A stretch of DNA of 64,000 nt, from positions 3,034,710 to 3,098,709 of the forward strand of contig JAQFVV010000064.1 in the NCBI GenBank assembly GCA_028023455.1, in the 5' to 3' direction. The stretch's first letter is position 1, and every line of letters starts with the position of its first letter. The position numbers and the translations under genes were made by a program. The notes below the pieces were generated by a model that worked only from the letters and a program-made list of their open reading frames with translations, searched no databases and was not told the origin of the DNA. This DNA is from Epiperipatus broadwayi (taxonomy: Eukaryota > Onychophora > Udeonychophora > Euonychophora > Peripatidae). Below, in pieces: positions 43,505 to 56,821 of the stretch.

Positions 43505-46500
43505 CTGCTAAAAGTAACCATTCATTCAAAATGCAGAAATTACTTACCTTGAGGAACCTTCTTAAAAATATGCAGTGCTAAACCAATCTAAAGACAAATT
43601 CCAGAGCTTGAAATTGTGCTTTCAATAACCTGTCCTAATTGCCTAGAAAACCGATATTAAAGATTGCCTTCATAAGCCACAGCCAGGAGGCTGGAGAACA
43701 AAAATCATTGTAATGAACTAACTCTACATAGAGATAAACTTTGTGTGCACCACTGGAAGAAATCAGCTAGACTGAACATTAATGTCTTGAAGGTAAACAA
43801 ACATTTTTTTGATCTTAAACCAGGATTTAAATCTCTTTGCTTAAGTCTCAGCTTGATAGAAAAGCAATACAGGCTTCTAATAAATTATTTGTAATAATTT
43901 AAATGTTATTAATTACTTTATAAATATTCTTATATGTGTTAGAGAATTAGATTATGATTTTTTATTTTAAATTTCTTTGTCAGAGAGTGTATTATGAATT
44001 TATATTTTATGTTCAGTTTATTTCTTTATCATTATTATTAATTGATGTTAAAAACTTTAGCAAATACTAGTAATTTTCTTTTTAATTCACCTGTATTTTA
44101 TTTTTTATTTTAATTAATTTAGTCAATAGGCATTTGCGTTTCCCACAGACCATAAATCTTTTGGCTAGTGATTTATAGATTATATAGTCCTGTTTTTCTT
44201 AAACCATAGAAATTTTGTTTTCCTATATGTTGGATTATGTAAAATCGTAATCTTTTCTCTTTGCTTGTTGGAATCAACCTTAATGGTCACATTGTTCAAT
44301 TTCTTATGAGTGTTTGCAGGCATATTACATCTCTATTACATCCTGATGTTTTATCAGGTTTAAGGGAAAGATCTCTCTGCACTGTTCATTGATTTCTGCA
44401 CAAGATCTTTTTTTTAAATCTCTAAATAAAGAAAAGTGGAATTTGTTTAGATAAATCACTGGCAGGAAGAAATTATAAATTCCTTTAATTTTTAGGTGAG
44501 GAAATGAACTTATCTGCTGAAGTATTTGATACCGTAATATTTACTTGCACTCTCTGACATAGAAAGTTGGGTAATTTAAGTCAAACTTTTATATTTTCTT
44601 TGACTAATGTTATTATTTTTTTGAATTTAATAAAACTTTAAAATTATTTAAAATTATTTTCGCTAACATTCGTTTCTGTATCCTGTTCCTCGATTGTCTG
44701 AACAATGCTAAAGATATCTTTCTCTCCCAGGGTCTAGCTGATAGATTTTATCATTATCAACTTTTTGATCATTGTAAATTAAATTTTCTAGGTCAACAGT
44801 GGCTTAGTGGCAACCTCAGTGATCAAAAAAAGTGAAGGAATGAAGTATTTTATTATAATGGTATAGAATCAGAGGTGTATATTATACCGGTCACGAATTG
44901 TATGTTCGTCTAACAAGAGTTACCATCTAGGCAAAAGTGCCTTGAATCTAATCATGTGCAAGATACATAAGTCAGGAACAATCATGAACTCTTCCCTATT
45001 GCCTATTTTCCAGATCTATAACATTACAAACAACATTTCTGATGATAAATGAAATTTTATTCATTCCTGTTCCAGAGCAACAGCGGAGAAAGAAGAGATC
45101 TACAGTGACTGATAATACTACTAGGCTTAGAACCCCCAACAGAATAAAACAGCTTAAGATTATAATTAGACTTTTCATCAAAATTCATTAATAAATCTAG
45201 GTTGGCCTAAAGTCAATGGAAATGAGCTATATATAATGCAATCTAATTAATGATGTGTATGCATAAATCAAGAGGCAAAGCAGAATTAAATGCCAATTAT
45301 ATTGTTAATAATTTATTAATATTATGAGAAAAATGAACAACAGTCATTAATCTATTTACATATAACACTTATAGAATTTTGGGTTTCACCTGAGTATTAA
45401 TGCTGATTTGCGTATTGAAAAATTACATAATAGAACATAAGTTAATGATTAAATAATATGCAAATCTGCGAATGAATATGATGATTCAAAAAAATGTACA
45501 GATATTCAAAAGATGCGGCTTAACATGCTAACAGTAGATACCAATTTTACCATATTATATAACTTGAATGCTATGATTATTTTATGAAAAATAAATGACC
45601 TTAAAAACAGATAAATGGAATATAAGTTACATCAATTTACTATGATTCATTTGAACCATACATGAAAATATTTTATAATTTACATTATTCACTTAAATAG
45701 CCATTAGACTTTAAAATGTTCAAACAATAAAGTTATTTGTATTTTAATCTACTCTTTTGTGACTGGAGAGAATTTATTTAACATTGTTTGTTAGCACAGT
45801 TGAACATTGTTTCAATGAGAGGGTGGGTAGCTTAAATAAGCTTTAAAATGGCATTCCCTAACTTATAATATAAACGAAAATATGAGATGGATTTAGAAAT
45901 CATGGCATTACATCTTACAGATTTAAAGTGGGCAAATATAAGAATATTAAACAAGAATTGTGGTGCTGACTAAAATAATAATGCTAGAAAAGATTGGTGT
46001 CCATTTTAGGATGAACGCTTCATCAATTATATAAGAATATGAAATGTGCCTGTACACATGACAGGTCAGCATCTGAAAAGGGGATGGCATAGGAATACCA
46101 TGGTCTGTTTTTCCAGTGTTAACCCATGCAGAGCCTAAATGACCACCTGACAATATCCTGGAGTCAATGCTTCCAAACCCCATTCAAGGATATGCCATAA
46201 ATAAAATAATCCCGGTCCTCCGGGTTTTACGTTTGACAAACCAAAACAAGGAAATTTCATAATGTTATCTAAGCCAAGCAATGCTAATAATAAAAAAATA
46301 AATCAGGTTTTTAATGATGTTGATATGTGAATTAAGGCCCTCATAATTTAATATAATCTAGTGTAATGATATGACATAATTTGATCCCTCTCGAAAGGTA
46401 CGCAAATAACCTTTAATATTAGTTAGGATGTCAAAACATAAAGGAGGGAATATTGTTCCCTTCATTAAACAAATATTAATATGCTAACTAGTAATTAATT

Positions 46501-49500
46501 CCATAAAATAATTACCATGCTAGATGGTATGATGGGCAAATGATTGACCATATAATAAAAAATAGCAATGGCAAGGTCATTAAGTTTACTTTAAAATATA
46601 ACATGAAAATAAAATCAATAGCATGAATATGGTAATAAAGTGATAGATTAAATGTAGCAGCAAATAATCTGCCATTAAGAAAATAGAATAGCTTAAAAAT
46701 ATTATTCAATCGAGCAAACTTTTAGTTAGGTAAGAAAGCTTACATTTATGATTTAACATCCTATAATATTGAGGATATCTAATAACAAAATTTAGGATTG
46801 GTTCACTAGATTGAATTATTAGCATATTAAATTAAATCATACAAAATTTATAATATTGAAATTAAAAGTTTTCCACATTTAAAATATTAAAAATATAAAT
46901 TGTGAAACCCATTAAAGAAATGCATTAAAAAAATAAAGTTATAGATTCGTGCATTAGATTTTTATAAATGAAAGAGAACGTCATTACTTTACAGAATTAT
47001 TACAATTAGCATTACAATGCCATGTTTAAAGAGAAAGAGAATTACATTATAAATGATTTAGGTTTTAAAATGATAGTTTTTAAAGAGTTCATATTAGCTG
47101 CATGATTAGGATTTACCTTTCAGAACTTGATGTACGTATGAATTGGAAAATGTAAAATTATAAAATGAGGAAAACACAGTTAGCAAGGCAAAGTTTGAAA
47201 AAATAATGGCTGGCATCTTGGGATAGTTATTACAGCATTTAAATTAGGCAGACCATAAGTGGAGATGGCAGGTTAGCATAGCAGTATGGAAATGATTTTT
47301 GGAGAAGAAAGGGGAAGCAAATTTAGATCCTCTACTCTGGATTCATATTTCAAAATTTTGATTGACATGGGTCTGTTCTGCAACACTGCTTAAAATGGCG
47401 CACTAAGAGACAGCCTAAAATTTTGGCTCTATTTATATGTTAGCAAGACCTTCTCGAATATTCTCTCTTTCCGCTTGATAAGGACCAGATATCATTAAGT
47501 GGCCTGAATGCACTTATTGTTTATTTACAATGATAATGCAACAAATTCCAGCGAGTATTGTTTTAATCTATTTCAAAAATGGAAATAGATTCAAAAGATA
47601 TAATTTCCATTAATATTTTGTTTGCTAAGGGATTTTAATTTATTAATTACTCTTTTTTAATTAAATCTAGAATATTCTTTTATTTATAAGATTCAGAGTT
47701 ATTTTAATTACTCTCTAGAACTTTCTTTGGTATTGCATCGTAAACTAAAATACATGAACTATAAAATAAATATACATAATATTTAATTACGAAAAATATA
47801 TTTTTAGTAATATTGAACACACATACATGATTATTTAAAGGGAATGGAAATTTAAATATTTCCGACTTAAAATTATTAAACATTCTTTTATAGTAAAATG
47901 TTTAACTTATGAAAGTACAAAACAAAGAAGGGATTTAAAACTGGTATGTGGGTCCTTTCACTCTCTAGTGATTTAAAACATATATAGCTGGGTTTAAACC
48001 TCTGATTCAACGTTTTGAATCACCAGACAGTGAAGCAAAAATGTGTATAATATATTTTCCACTTCAATAAGAAGAGATGGGAAACACAAATCATTATCAA
48101 CCTCCCCATAAAACAACTAATCAAATTAAATATAAAACAAACATAAAATGGCTATGAGCAGAGACTCAGCATGAATAAAACCATAAGGTGTATCTCCAGG
48201 ATTAAAGAAGCATCATGAACAATAATCATTAATCAGTCAAAAATCAACAGACAATCTTGTGACTGGTTTTAAATGAGATACACTATAAAATAGATTATGT
48301 AACTAACCACTGCCAAGATCAGGGCAGAATATATAATCATTATTTGGATTCTTGGTGCTAAAATTTCCATCAGAATATAATAAAAAAATAATGCTGAGAT
48401 TCAGAAACATGCTGATCATCAGCAATGTTCTGGTTATAGTAATAAGTATAGAGCCCAAATATAAATGTAACTTCTAACAAAAAAATATAATTTGTAGTAT
48501 CTACTTTTGTATAGCCAGGGTTATCATCTGGATATCCAAACACCAACATAACCCCTACACATATAACTAATTCTTATGCTCTAATCTACCTTAAGAAGCA
48601 AGCACTCTATTAACTGCTACTGTGATCAAGGCATAAATAATTATAACAGTTTAATTCTAAATTATTTTAAAATAACTTTACTGGAATAATTTGAAACAAT
48701 CCCTCAAACTCTAAGGTCTATTAAAATCATGTCACATGCACTGTCAATTCATAGAACAGATAGTTGAAGGAATAAAGACAATAACACTAGAATATTTTTA
48801 ACAATTTAATATACTGATTAATAATTAAAAAAACATTTTTAAAATGACATGATAATATGATAATTTAAATTTACACATTTTATCAAAAATATAATTTTAT
48901 ACAAAAAATAATTAACTAGTAGATTTTATTCATTAATTTAATTAAGATGATTAGAATGACAAAAATAATTTGTGGAGTTTATCAATACAGTTAACATGGA
49001 AAACTACTTAATAGCTGAAAATCTCATTGTCATGGAGCAAAACTTTAATTAGTGCACTGGTTAAACATGAAATTACGTAGTCTCCATTTTATCTCACTAA
49101 CTGCCTATTTATTACATAATCCAGGGAATGATTCAACAAAATGCATCTAGTAAAGTATTAAATCTTAAAACTGTCTTATGGGTCAATTTTAAAAAGATTC
49201 AAACGTTTAATTTAATAAAGTGTTAAATTAAAATCTAATGCTATGAGAAAAAAAAATTATTTAAATTAAAAGGCTTTTAATAAAATAAATAATAATAAGA
49301 TTGATAAAAATATTAAAGTTAATATTAATATGCAGTTAATAATTTTAACATGTTATATTCTTTTTAAATACAATCAATCTTTATTTTATCTGTTCTTAAA
49401 ATAATATTTTCTTTTTATTTACAAATGCTAAAGCAAATATAATGTAAAATTAATTTCTCGTTCAGTCAATAACTGATATTTTTTTATAACTTTGATATAT

Positions 49501-51130
49501 ATTTATTGATTGATTAATTGATATTTTTCTAATCTTCATTTATATTATTATAATTAAATAATAATAATAATCATATAATTGTTTTATATTGTATGTAAGC
49601 ATTTAAGTTAAATGTGACTAATTAAATGAATTTTTCTCAAAATGGTTACATACTTGCATAAATATATCTGTATATTTTATGTAATGGATTCATTCTAGGT
49701 ATTATGTAAGGTGTGTAAATATTGTAAAAAAAAATTGTTATTTATATTATTATAATTGTCTTCATTTCTCTCTTTCTCATTCCCAATCTAAGTAAACATA
49801 GCTATCATGCATACACCCTGTGAGACACATTACCATATTTCTTTTGAGCTAGTAGTCAGTAAATGAAAGAGCTAACATCTAACAAGCTAGGGTGGAAATT
49901 GAATCCAGCCTAAAGTTGTTTTTCATTTTAAAGATAGGGGACTAATATGCAGTATAGTAAATGATTTTTTAATAATAGAAAGCATCTGTAATGCCAAGAG
50001 ATAAACCCTCTCTGGAATTAGTCATGTTTGATAGGATAATGGTAAGGAAATAGGGCTGGATACTCTGATCATTATTAGTTAGGGTATTAAGTTTAAAATA
50101 TAATGCCCATTAACCTGAGTTTGAATCCTCTTATATTCTGAAAAAGAATTATATATATATATATTAAAAAGAGGAGCAAAACCGTAGGCCGGTTTCATTA
50201 GGCATTCAACATATTTGACAACTTGAGAGAGATCAGTTTTATATTATAAATACAGTCTTTTTTATTACTAAGCTTTCTAATTGAAGGTTGGAAATACTTA
50301 CAGTGATCTTTATAATTAGATACCCATTTTTCAACGAATGTTAGATAATTATCTAGATTGACTTTGATCAGTTATCAAAAAATTCTCTTAGCACAGATTT
50401 AGAATTTCATTTGACTTAGATACGAATTACTGTTTACAGATCTTTACATTACACACATATAATAATATCTAAAGATGATTCAGAAGAATGGTGGATTCTA
50501 GGGGTCAAATTTATAGTTTAAATCGTCTTGGTCACTTCTGGTGCTAGCACATCTGTAAGTTGCCGAGGAAAGAACCATTCGATTATATTTTTTAACGTTA
50601 CACATTCTTATAATGTATAAATATATGTTGATGTGAATGAAAAAAATATTGAATACACGTATATTCTATGTGTATATGTATTACGTGTACTTTATAATTG
50701 CTTTCAAAAAATTGTACGTGCTTAAATCTCTATTTGATACTCTTAGTATAAATAAGATTTATATTTGTTGTATTTCTGATAAGCTTTTCTTCTAGTTCTA
50801 AATGTTACTTTTTTTTTCAGTTATCATTTTAATCTTTTAGACCTGTCTTTGACATTACAAGTTTTCCTTTTATTCAGACAAAAAGTCTTTAAAGTGTAAA
50901 AAATCTCATCTTTAGCTAACGTATTGGTAAGAAATGTAACATCTGCCAATTAGAAGCAAAGATATTTGGTTAAACATATGGTTTCTTAGACGAACAAGAG
51001 AGTTTTAAAATGCAAAGAAAAAAGAAAGAGTAAAAAATAAGTGAAAAAAATGTATTTTTAAAAAAACTGTTTTTATATAAGATTATATATAATCACAAAA
51101 ACTTTTTTATTTGTTTGTTGTTATTAAATA
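43505..51130. other. Long A+T-rich stretch without recognised content
   Basis: 7.6 kb without a frame above 80 codons. The 78-codon frame at 45947-46183 (-) has no domain I recognise. There is a mild rise in GC at about 45950-46250 and 47340-47500 but no repeat structure was seen. A (TA)n run is at 50151-50164. Regulatory DNA or intron cannot be excluded. Confidence 0.4.
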
Positions 51131-51142
51131 AATAATGATATT

Positions 51143-51244
51143 TTTTTTCATGTGTCATGGCATCAGCCGGGAAGCGAACCCGCTATCCTGGGACAACTGC
51201 TTGTAAAGCAGCTGTCGCTGATCTCTCGACCACCGATGCTTGAC
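51143..51244 (-). mobile_element. tRNA-derived SINE, copy 3, 12-bp TSD
   Basis: On the - strand: AAGCATCGGTGGTCGAGAGA head, an arm CAGCTGC-TTTACAA-GCAGTTG, B-box region CGGGTTCGCTTCCCGG and 3' side CTGATGCCATGACACATG with an A tail. The 5' AGCATCGG can pair with a 3' acceptor-like CYGATGCY. Flanks AATAATGATATT (51131-51142) and AATAATGCTATT (51245-51256) form a target duplication with one mismatch. Confidence 0.85.
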
Positions 51245-51399
51245 AATAATGCTATTTATAATTAATTGAATGAACAAAGAAATATAACTTAATAATTTAA
51301 TAATTTAAAAATTTAAAGAAATATAACTTAAAAGTTAAAAGAAAAAATGAAAAAACAAATGATTTTGAGGTATTAACATCATATTTAATTATCATTATG

Positions 51400-51672
51400 T
51401 TTTAACCATTATCGATTCACTGCAAAATGATAGTTTCACTATGCTTCTCCTATTTCTAGCTGCTACTCTCCACGCATCCCCACAATTCCTTATTTGCTCC
51501 ACCCATTCACATGTGATCTCCTTCTAGGTCTTTTACAATTTTTGGGATCTATTTTAAAACCTTAATTGTCAATTTACTATTATTTCTTTTAGCAATATAT
51601 CCTGCCAATTACATTTCAGTCTCTTAATTCTTTTGTTAATGTCAATAATATCTGTTTTATTCTCTCACTCAT
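51400..51672 (-). pseudogene. RTE LINE 3' end, 5'-truncated
   Basis: On the - strand: TDIIDINKRIKRLKCNWQDI, then CEWVEQIRNCGDAW and RNRRSIVKLSFCSE, matching the RTE C-terminal blocks seen at 15.8 and 63.0 kb. Stops are present. A SINE on the same strand abuts it at 51673. Confidence 0.7.
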
Positions 51673-51762
51673 ATTTTTTTCCATATGTCATAGCATCAGC
51701 TTGGAGGTGAACCCACAACAACCGTCTGCAATCAACTGCTTGCTTGCAAGGCCGCTGCACTG
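51673..51762 (-). mobile_element. tRNA-derived SINE, copy 4, cut by retrozyme
   Basis: On the - strand: CCTTGCAAGCAAGCAG arm, GTGGGTTCACCTCCAAG B-box region, CTGATGCTATGACATATGG and an A tail (T run at 51674-51680 on the + strand). The tRNA 5' end (A box) is missing where the family A repeat starts at about 51763. Confidence 0.75.
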
Positions 51763-51980
51763 AGGCTAAACTCTCCATACAATAGCACCACCAGTGCAAG
51801 CTAGAGTAATCAATGGATGAAAGAAGCTTTCTGTATAAAATCCCTATCTAGTGCTACTCATCCAAACCTTCTTGCATCCATTGATTACTCTAGCTTGCAC
51901 TGGTGGCACTACTGTGTGGAGAGTTTAGCCTCTGTGTAAGCAGCTTGTGTAAGTATAAGAAGTGGTGATCATGTATAATC
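51763..51980. mobile_element. Retrozyme family A, ribozyme-less foldback
   Basis: GAGGCTAAACTCTCC...AGAGTAATCAATGGATG on the left is mirrored by CATCCATTGATTACTCT...GGAGAGTTTAGCCTC on the right, followed by AGTATAAGAAGTGGTGATCATG. Only ATCCCTATCTAG and TACTCATCC remain of the region next to the ribozyme. Confidence 0.8.
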
Positions 51981-52189
51981 CCTTATTACTTCTAACATAG
52001 ATCTCTTCGTACATTACTGAATAGTCTAAAGTCTCTGAATTGCCTTTTTATCAAGTGTTGTAGTATCAAATCTACATCTCATTAAATGAATCAATATGCA
52101 ACATATGACATCTTTATAGCTGATTAAAAGACGAAGTAACTAAATATATATTAACCTATATTTACTACCTCTTTCTTTTCTGCCTAAAA

Positions 52190-52400
52190 TGTAAATATCA
52201 TTATTATTATTTCAACTCACTGCAGAATGAAAGTCTCTTTAATTTAATCAATTTTTCTTTGATTCATAACTTCTTCACATCAGTTCAGAAAACTTCCTTA
52301 TCTTAACCATCCATCTTATACACAATCTTGTTTAGATATAAAACAATCTCTTGTGATTTAGTTTAAGACATCAATTAATCCATTTATTATCTCTTCTAGG
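52190..52400 (-). pseudogene. RTE LINE 3' end (decayed)
   Basis: On the - strand near 52200-52310: KEVF, NQRKID and KRLSFCSE, corresponding to the last RTE block ('DEIR...W..KA..R..W...ET.ILQ'). It runs on with weaker similarity to about 52500. Confidence 0.5.
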
Positions 52401-52794
52401 AATATACCAAATCCAGTCCCATTCCAGCTTTTAATTATTTCAATGATGTTTATGATATCTGTTTGTCCTTTCATTGCTATTTCCAATATACATCTCTTTA
52501 CAAGTCACTGTATTATTCTTCCATTAAGAGTTCAATTTTAGCATTTCAACAAATCTTCAAAATATAGAATTCTTAATTACTTCTTTATGTAAAGCATATC
52601 TTTTTATATGTGTAAACATATTTCTTTGTAATATATTTGTAATAGTTTGTATTACAAAGTATATACCTATGTTCATTTATTTTTAAATTAGCTCACAAAT
52701 AATATTCTCTGTAATGAAAACTCTTGTAGAAAAACTTGTGGCAATTTTAGTGCATTTCTTAAAAAAACATTAACTATATAGTAGTCTAAAACTT

Positions 52795-53009
52795 AAGCCA
52801 TTAATCATCACATGATCACCATTTTTTTATGTCTGCTCATAACTTATTAAAACAGGCAAAACTCTCCATACAGTCATATCAGTCAGTGCTCACTAACGAA
52901 AGCCACAAGCTAGAAACTCATCTGAGGATATTGGATGAGTAGGCACTAGATAGGAATTTTATGGCTTGCACTGAGAGATACTACTGTAAGGAGAGTTTTT
53001 GCCTGTTTT
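52795..53009 (+). mobile_element. Retrozyme family A, diverged copy, probable TSD
   Basis: Probable 12-bp target duplication with two mismatches: AGTCTAAAACTT (52783-52794) and AGACTAGAACTT (53010-53021). Left part TCACATGATCACC to CTCTCCATACAG in - orientation, then a + strand hammerhead remnant (52886-52936): CUAACGA, AAGC-CACA-AGCUA, GAAAC, UCAUC, UGAGGAUAUUGGAU. It ends at GCCTGTTTT, the shared breakpoint. Confidence 0.82.
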
Positions 53010-53021
53010 AGACTAGAACTT

Positions 53022-53700
53022 TTTAGCAGTGTTTTTAACTGGAAGAGCAATTAATTTTTTTAACAATTGAATTGGGACCCAATATCTGAACAAACATTTC
53101 AACACCACCAACAGGTAAATTCCCACTTACTCTTTCCTTCCTAATTAAACTGCTCATCAAATTTTTCCTTTTCTTCTTTTGTGGAAAAATATAAAGCTGG
53201 AAGGTGTTTAAATTTTTATATCCCCTTCCAATAAGATCACTTGACAGACATTTGAAAATCAGCAATAAAAATGTAATAAACACTACAAAGTCTGTTTATT
53301 AAAAACTACCAATTTTTTGATTTATTAATCAAATTATATATTAATGCCTATCAATATTATTTTTTTCTAACTTATAGATGGATTCTTTATGTTCAATGTG
53401 CCAAAAACAAGATAAAGCAAGAGATTGCATGCTAAGTCAATGCTTTGCCTTATATATCACTTGAAAAATATACATAATGCTCTTTTACCAATCATACCAC
53501 TACTGCTTGCCAAATTTTTTAGTGTTTTTCCTACTATTCATTACATTACTTTTATTTTGTTTGTCCCCTGGCACTAGATCTAAATTATGCATAATCAATA
53601 TCCATATCTGAATACAATCATTAAGCATAAGTAAAAAAAAAATGGAAATCAAAAATTGTTTTCTATTTAAATATATAATCAGACTTTAGGGGAAATTGTG
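53022..53700. other. A+T-rich DNA, nothing recognised
   Basis: An 82-codon open frame on the - strand (53035-53283) has no recognisable motif. Confidence 0.4.
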
Positions 53701-56050
53701 CTATAAATAAGTCTCTCCTTCTCAGATATTGAAACAATACCTAAGTTTTTTTTTCTCCCTAATGAAAAACTTTTTTTGGGAAACATATTCATGAATATAT
53801 GCAAAAGTTACATTTCCTTCTATCTATAAAATATAAATTTTTAGAATGTCCAATAAAGTTATTCTTGAAAGATAAGTATCCAAATCTTTGAATCATATGT
53901 AAACATGGATAAAATGTGTCTATTATATTTTTTATTTTCAAAGGCATGTGGCAGTTATTTTAAAAGTGTTATTTCTACCATTACATAGAATTCTATTTTT
54001 TTTTCATAACGCCTTCATCTCTGACCAAATATTTATAGTTGTTAACTTTTTTAATGTGAGTTATTAGTCACTGGAAATCATTTTTTTTTAAATACTTATC
54101 TTTATAGTTTCATATAATAATGGTTATAATATTTCATAGGAGATCTGAAGAAGTATTTACAATAACAACCATATTATCTGCAAAATCTAATTGATGCAAA
54201 TAATTTTTATTTATTTAATTTCCCATTTTAATCCACAAAATACTTTTCAAATATGGAATCACTCTGATGTACATCTTGCTCAATGCTAATCATTTTTGTG
54301 TCATTATGTAATCTACTCATAGCTGTTATATTTTGATAAGTATTTTTTAGAATTTGACAATATCATAAGTTTATATTTTGATTGTGCAAATTTTTAATCA
54401 CATGTTTATAGAATTAAATGCTTCTTCACAATATACAAATCCAAAACATAATAGACACTCATATTCATTGGTTCTTTCTATAAATTTCTCAATACTTAAA
54501 CATAATCCACTAAATCTTCCTTATTCTTTGGGTTGGTTTGAATCTAAAATTGACTGTATGTGAAATGTAATTATTTTTCTAAAGTTTTTGTGAAAAACTA
54601 ATAAAAGATTAGTAGGTGTGTAATTACTAATATCTTCTTTATTACCTTAATTAAATATCAATATTATTTCTGCTTTTTCCCAATCATTATCATTTAAACA
54701 TTTGATATAGAATTTTTCCAACATTTTTCTACTTTTCTGACTCTTTTAAGATGTCAATAATAACTTCATTATTTTCTAAATATTTTTCTTTGTTCATAAA
54801 TTTAATTGCATGTCCTACTTCTTCATTTAAAATTTTTGGCAATTCATAAAGTATAGGAATCACTTTTTGTGAATTTTTTTATTATATAGTTTTTTGTAGA
54901 ACTTTTCTTCAAATTCTATCCTATCATTCCTCTTTTCAGTAATCATTTCATTTTGACTTCTTCTTATTGGAGCAACTTTCCTTACAATATTGAAATATTG
55001 ATTTATACTTATGAAAGTATAATCTCTTCTATTTCTTTCTAATTCACAGTTATATTTTCTTATAGTATTTGTAACTTTTTTACCACATCATTTTACAAAA
55101 TTAGAAATATTCAATTCTTAATTGATCATTTAAAATTTTTTATATTCTTTCTTTTCTTCCTATACTTTCTTATCTCATTAAAAATTTTATTACATAATTG
55201 CTTCTGTTTTGTACATGTAATCTTCATTGCAGTTCTAAATAATAGATCAGTTATCTTATTAATTATAGCCAAGTTTGAAGCATTATCAAAATCAGGTATT
55301 ATTTTAAAATATTATTAATAACATCTTTCATAATAGTTTTTAGCTCTTTAGTTTTGCATTAAGATATATCATATCTTATTAATCACTTTAAAATACATAT
55401 CTTTTCTTAATCAAAATGTAATCCAATTTTGATGTACTTTAATTTAGATACTCCTGTGGCTATTTCCATTTAACATTTTTTGAAAGAATGAATTTATAGT
55501 ACTTTTTTACCTTTTCTGCAATTTCTACAAATTTGTGTCTTTTCTCATTACTGTTTCCATAACTAAATTTACTCATAACATTTTTATCTTCAATAATTTA
55601 CCACTGGTACCATTAAAGGCTTCAAATAATTTTAAATTATTGTTTGTTTGATCAAAAGCATTTTGTACATCTATATAAAAATTCTCTAATTCTTCACAAT
55701 AGGAACTTGTTGGAGCATAAGTCTGAATTACCTGCAATTAATTATTTTTCCATTTTTTATTTATCATAAATCCCACTCTACTTTCACTATGTGAATCTTT
55801 GTATTACACTATTCATTGATATTTCAAATCAACTTTAAATCTGTATATCCCAAGCTCTTAAATTAATGAATATCTGTTCCATTAATTTGCAAGATTCATT
55901 TATTTCAGAAATAGCTTGATAATTCTATCACTTTAAATCATTCTTCTACCATTACTTTAACTGGTACTAACATAGATTTTCTTTTATAATGTTAAAATTG
56001 CAGTACCACTTTTATTGATTTAGTAATTAAAAAAAAATTCTGAAGAGGTC
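53701..56050 (-). mobile_element. RTE-type LINE, second old copy
   Basis: Decayed but collinear on the - strand: endonuclease blocks near 55470-55800 (VGFMINKKWKNN; LQVIQTYAPTSSYCEELENF; KFSYGNSNEKRHKF), an RT entry block near 54625-54710 (KFYIKCLNDNDWEKAEIILI and NKEDISNYTPTNLL, family 'W..A.I..I.KKGD..D..NYRPISLLS') and a catalytic box near 54160 (YLHQLDFADNMVVIV; FADN in place of FADD). Stops and shifts throughout. The strong T bias of this part of the + strand is the A bias of the coding strand of such elements. Confidence 0.75.
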
Positions 56051-56820
56051 CTTTTCTTTTGCAGTTTGGTAAAGATCAAAAAATTCCTTCAATTGATTTT
56101 TTTTAAAAAAATTAAGACATTGACAGTTTGAGTTTTTTATAATCTGGTTTCCAGAGTATTTTCAATAAAATTTTTGGAATAAAAAAATACTATTTTTGTA
56201 AGTTTATTCATTTGTGCATAGTAATTGTTTGAAAATTATTTAAAATAAAAAGAATATTGGTATATCCTTTGATTTTATTTATATATGTTTTATTTTTAAA
56301 AATAAAAGTTAATAAATTAGATCATCATATTAAAATAAATACAATGTGAGTTTTATCATGCATACATGAAAATGATTATGTAATGTTATTCACTGTTATT
56401 ATTGATAGAGTATTAGAATCTTTTGAAATATTCTAAAAATTATAGACCAATTTTAAGATTTTAAAACAGAATTTGATATATTTATGTTGCATTTTTTTAA
56501 AAAAAATTTAAATAAAAAAAAGATTTTGTTGATTTTTTCAAGACTTGTATCCGCATTCTTATTACAATTCATTTTTACAATATTTACAATATTCAAATAT
56601 GCTTTTTTGAATTTTACTATAAAATAAAGATTTTATACAGAAATGAAAAGTTGAGATTTTGTCAAAAAACTGTCACCAGGTGGCTTAATAGAAAATGTCC
56701 GCATTTGAAAATGCCAAAGATTATTAATAATATATATCTCATGTCTCTCTTTAAATTTAAAGTTTAATACTTAATTATAAACTCAAAGAATGTTTATTCT
56801 GTTCTATTTGTAATTCTATA
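56051..56820. other. A+T-rich DNA, nothing recognised
   Basis: No gene-like frame or named repeat. Confidence 0.4.
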
Positions 56821-56821
56821 T

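Noticed and set aside
45947-46183. 78-codon frame with protein-like start
   Set aside because: No recognisable domain, no splice context and no second evidence of coding.
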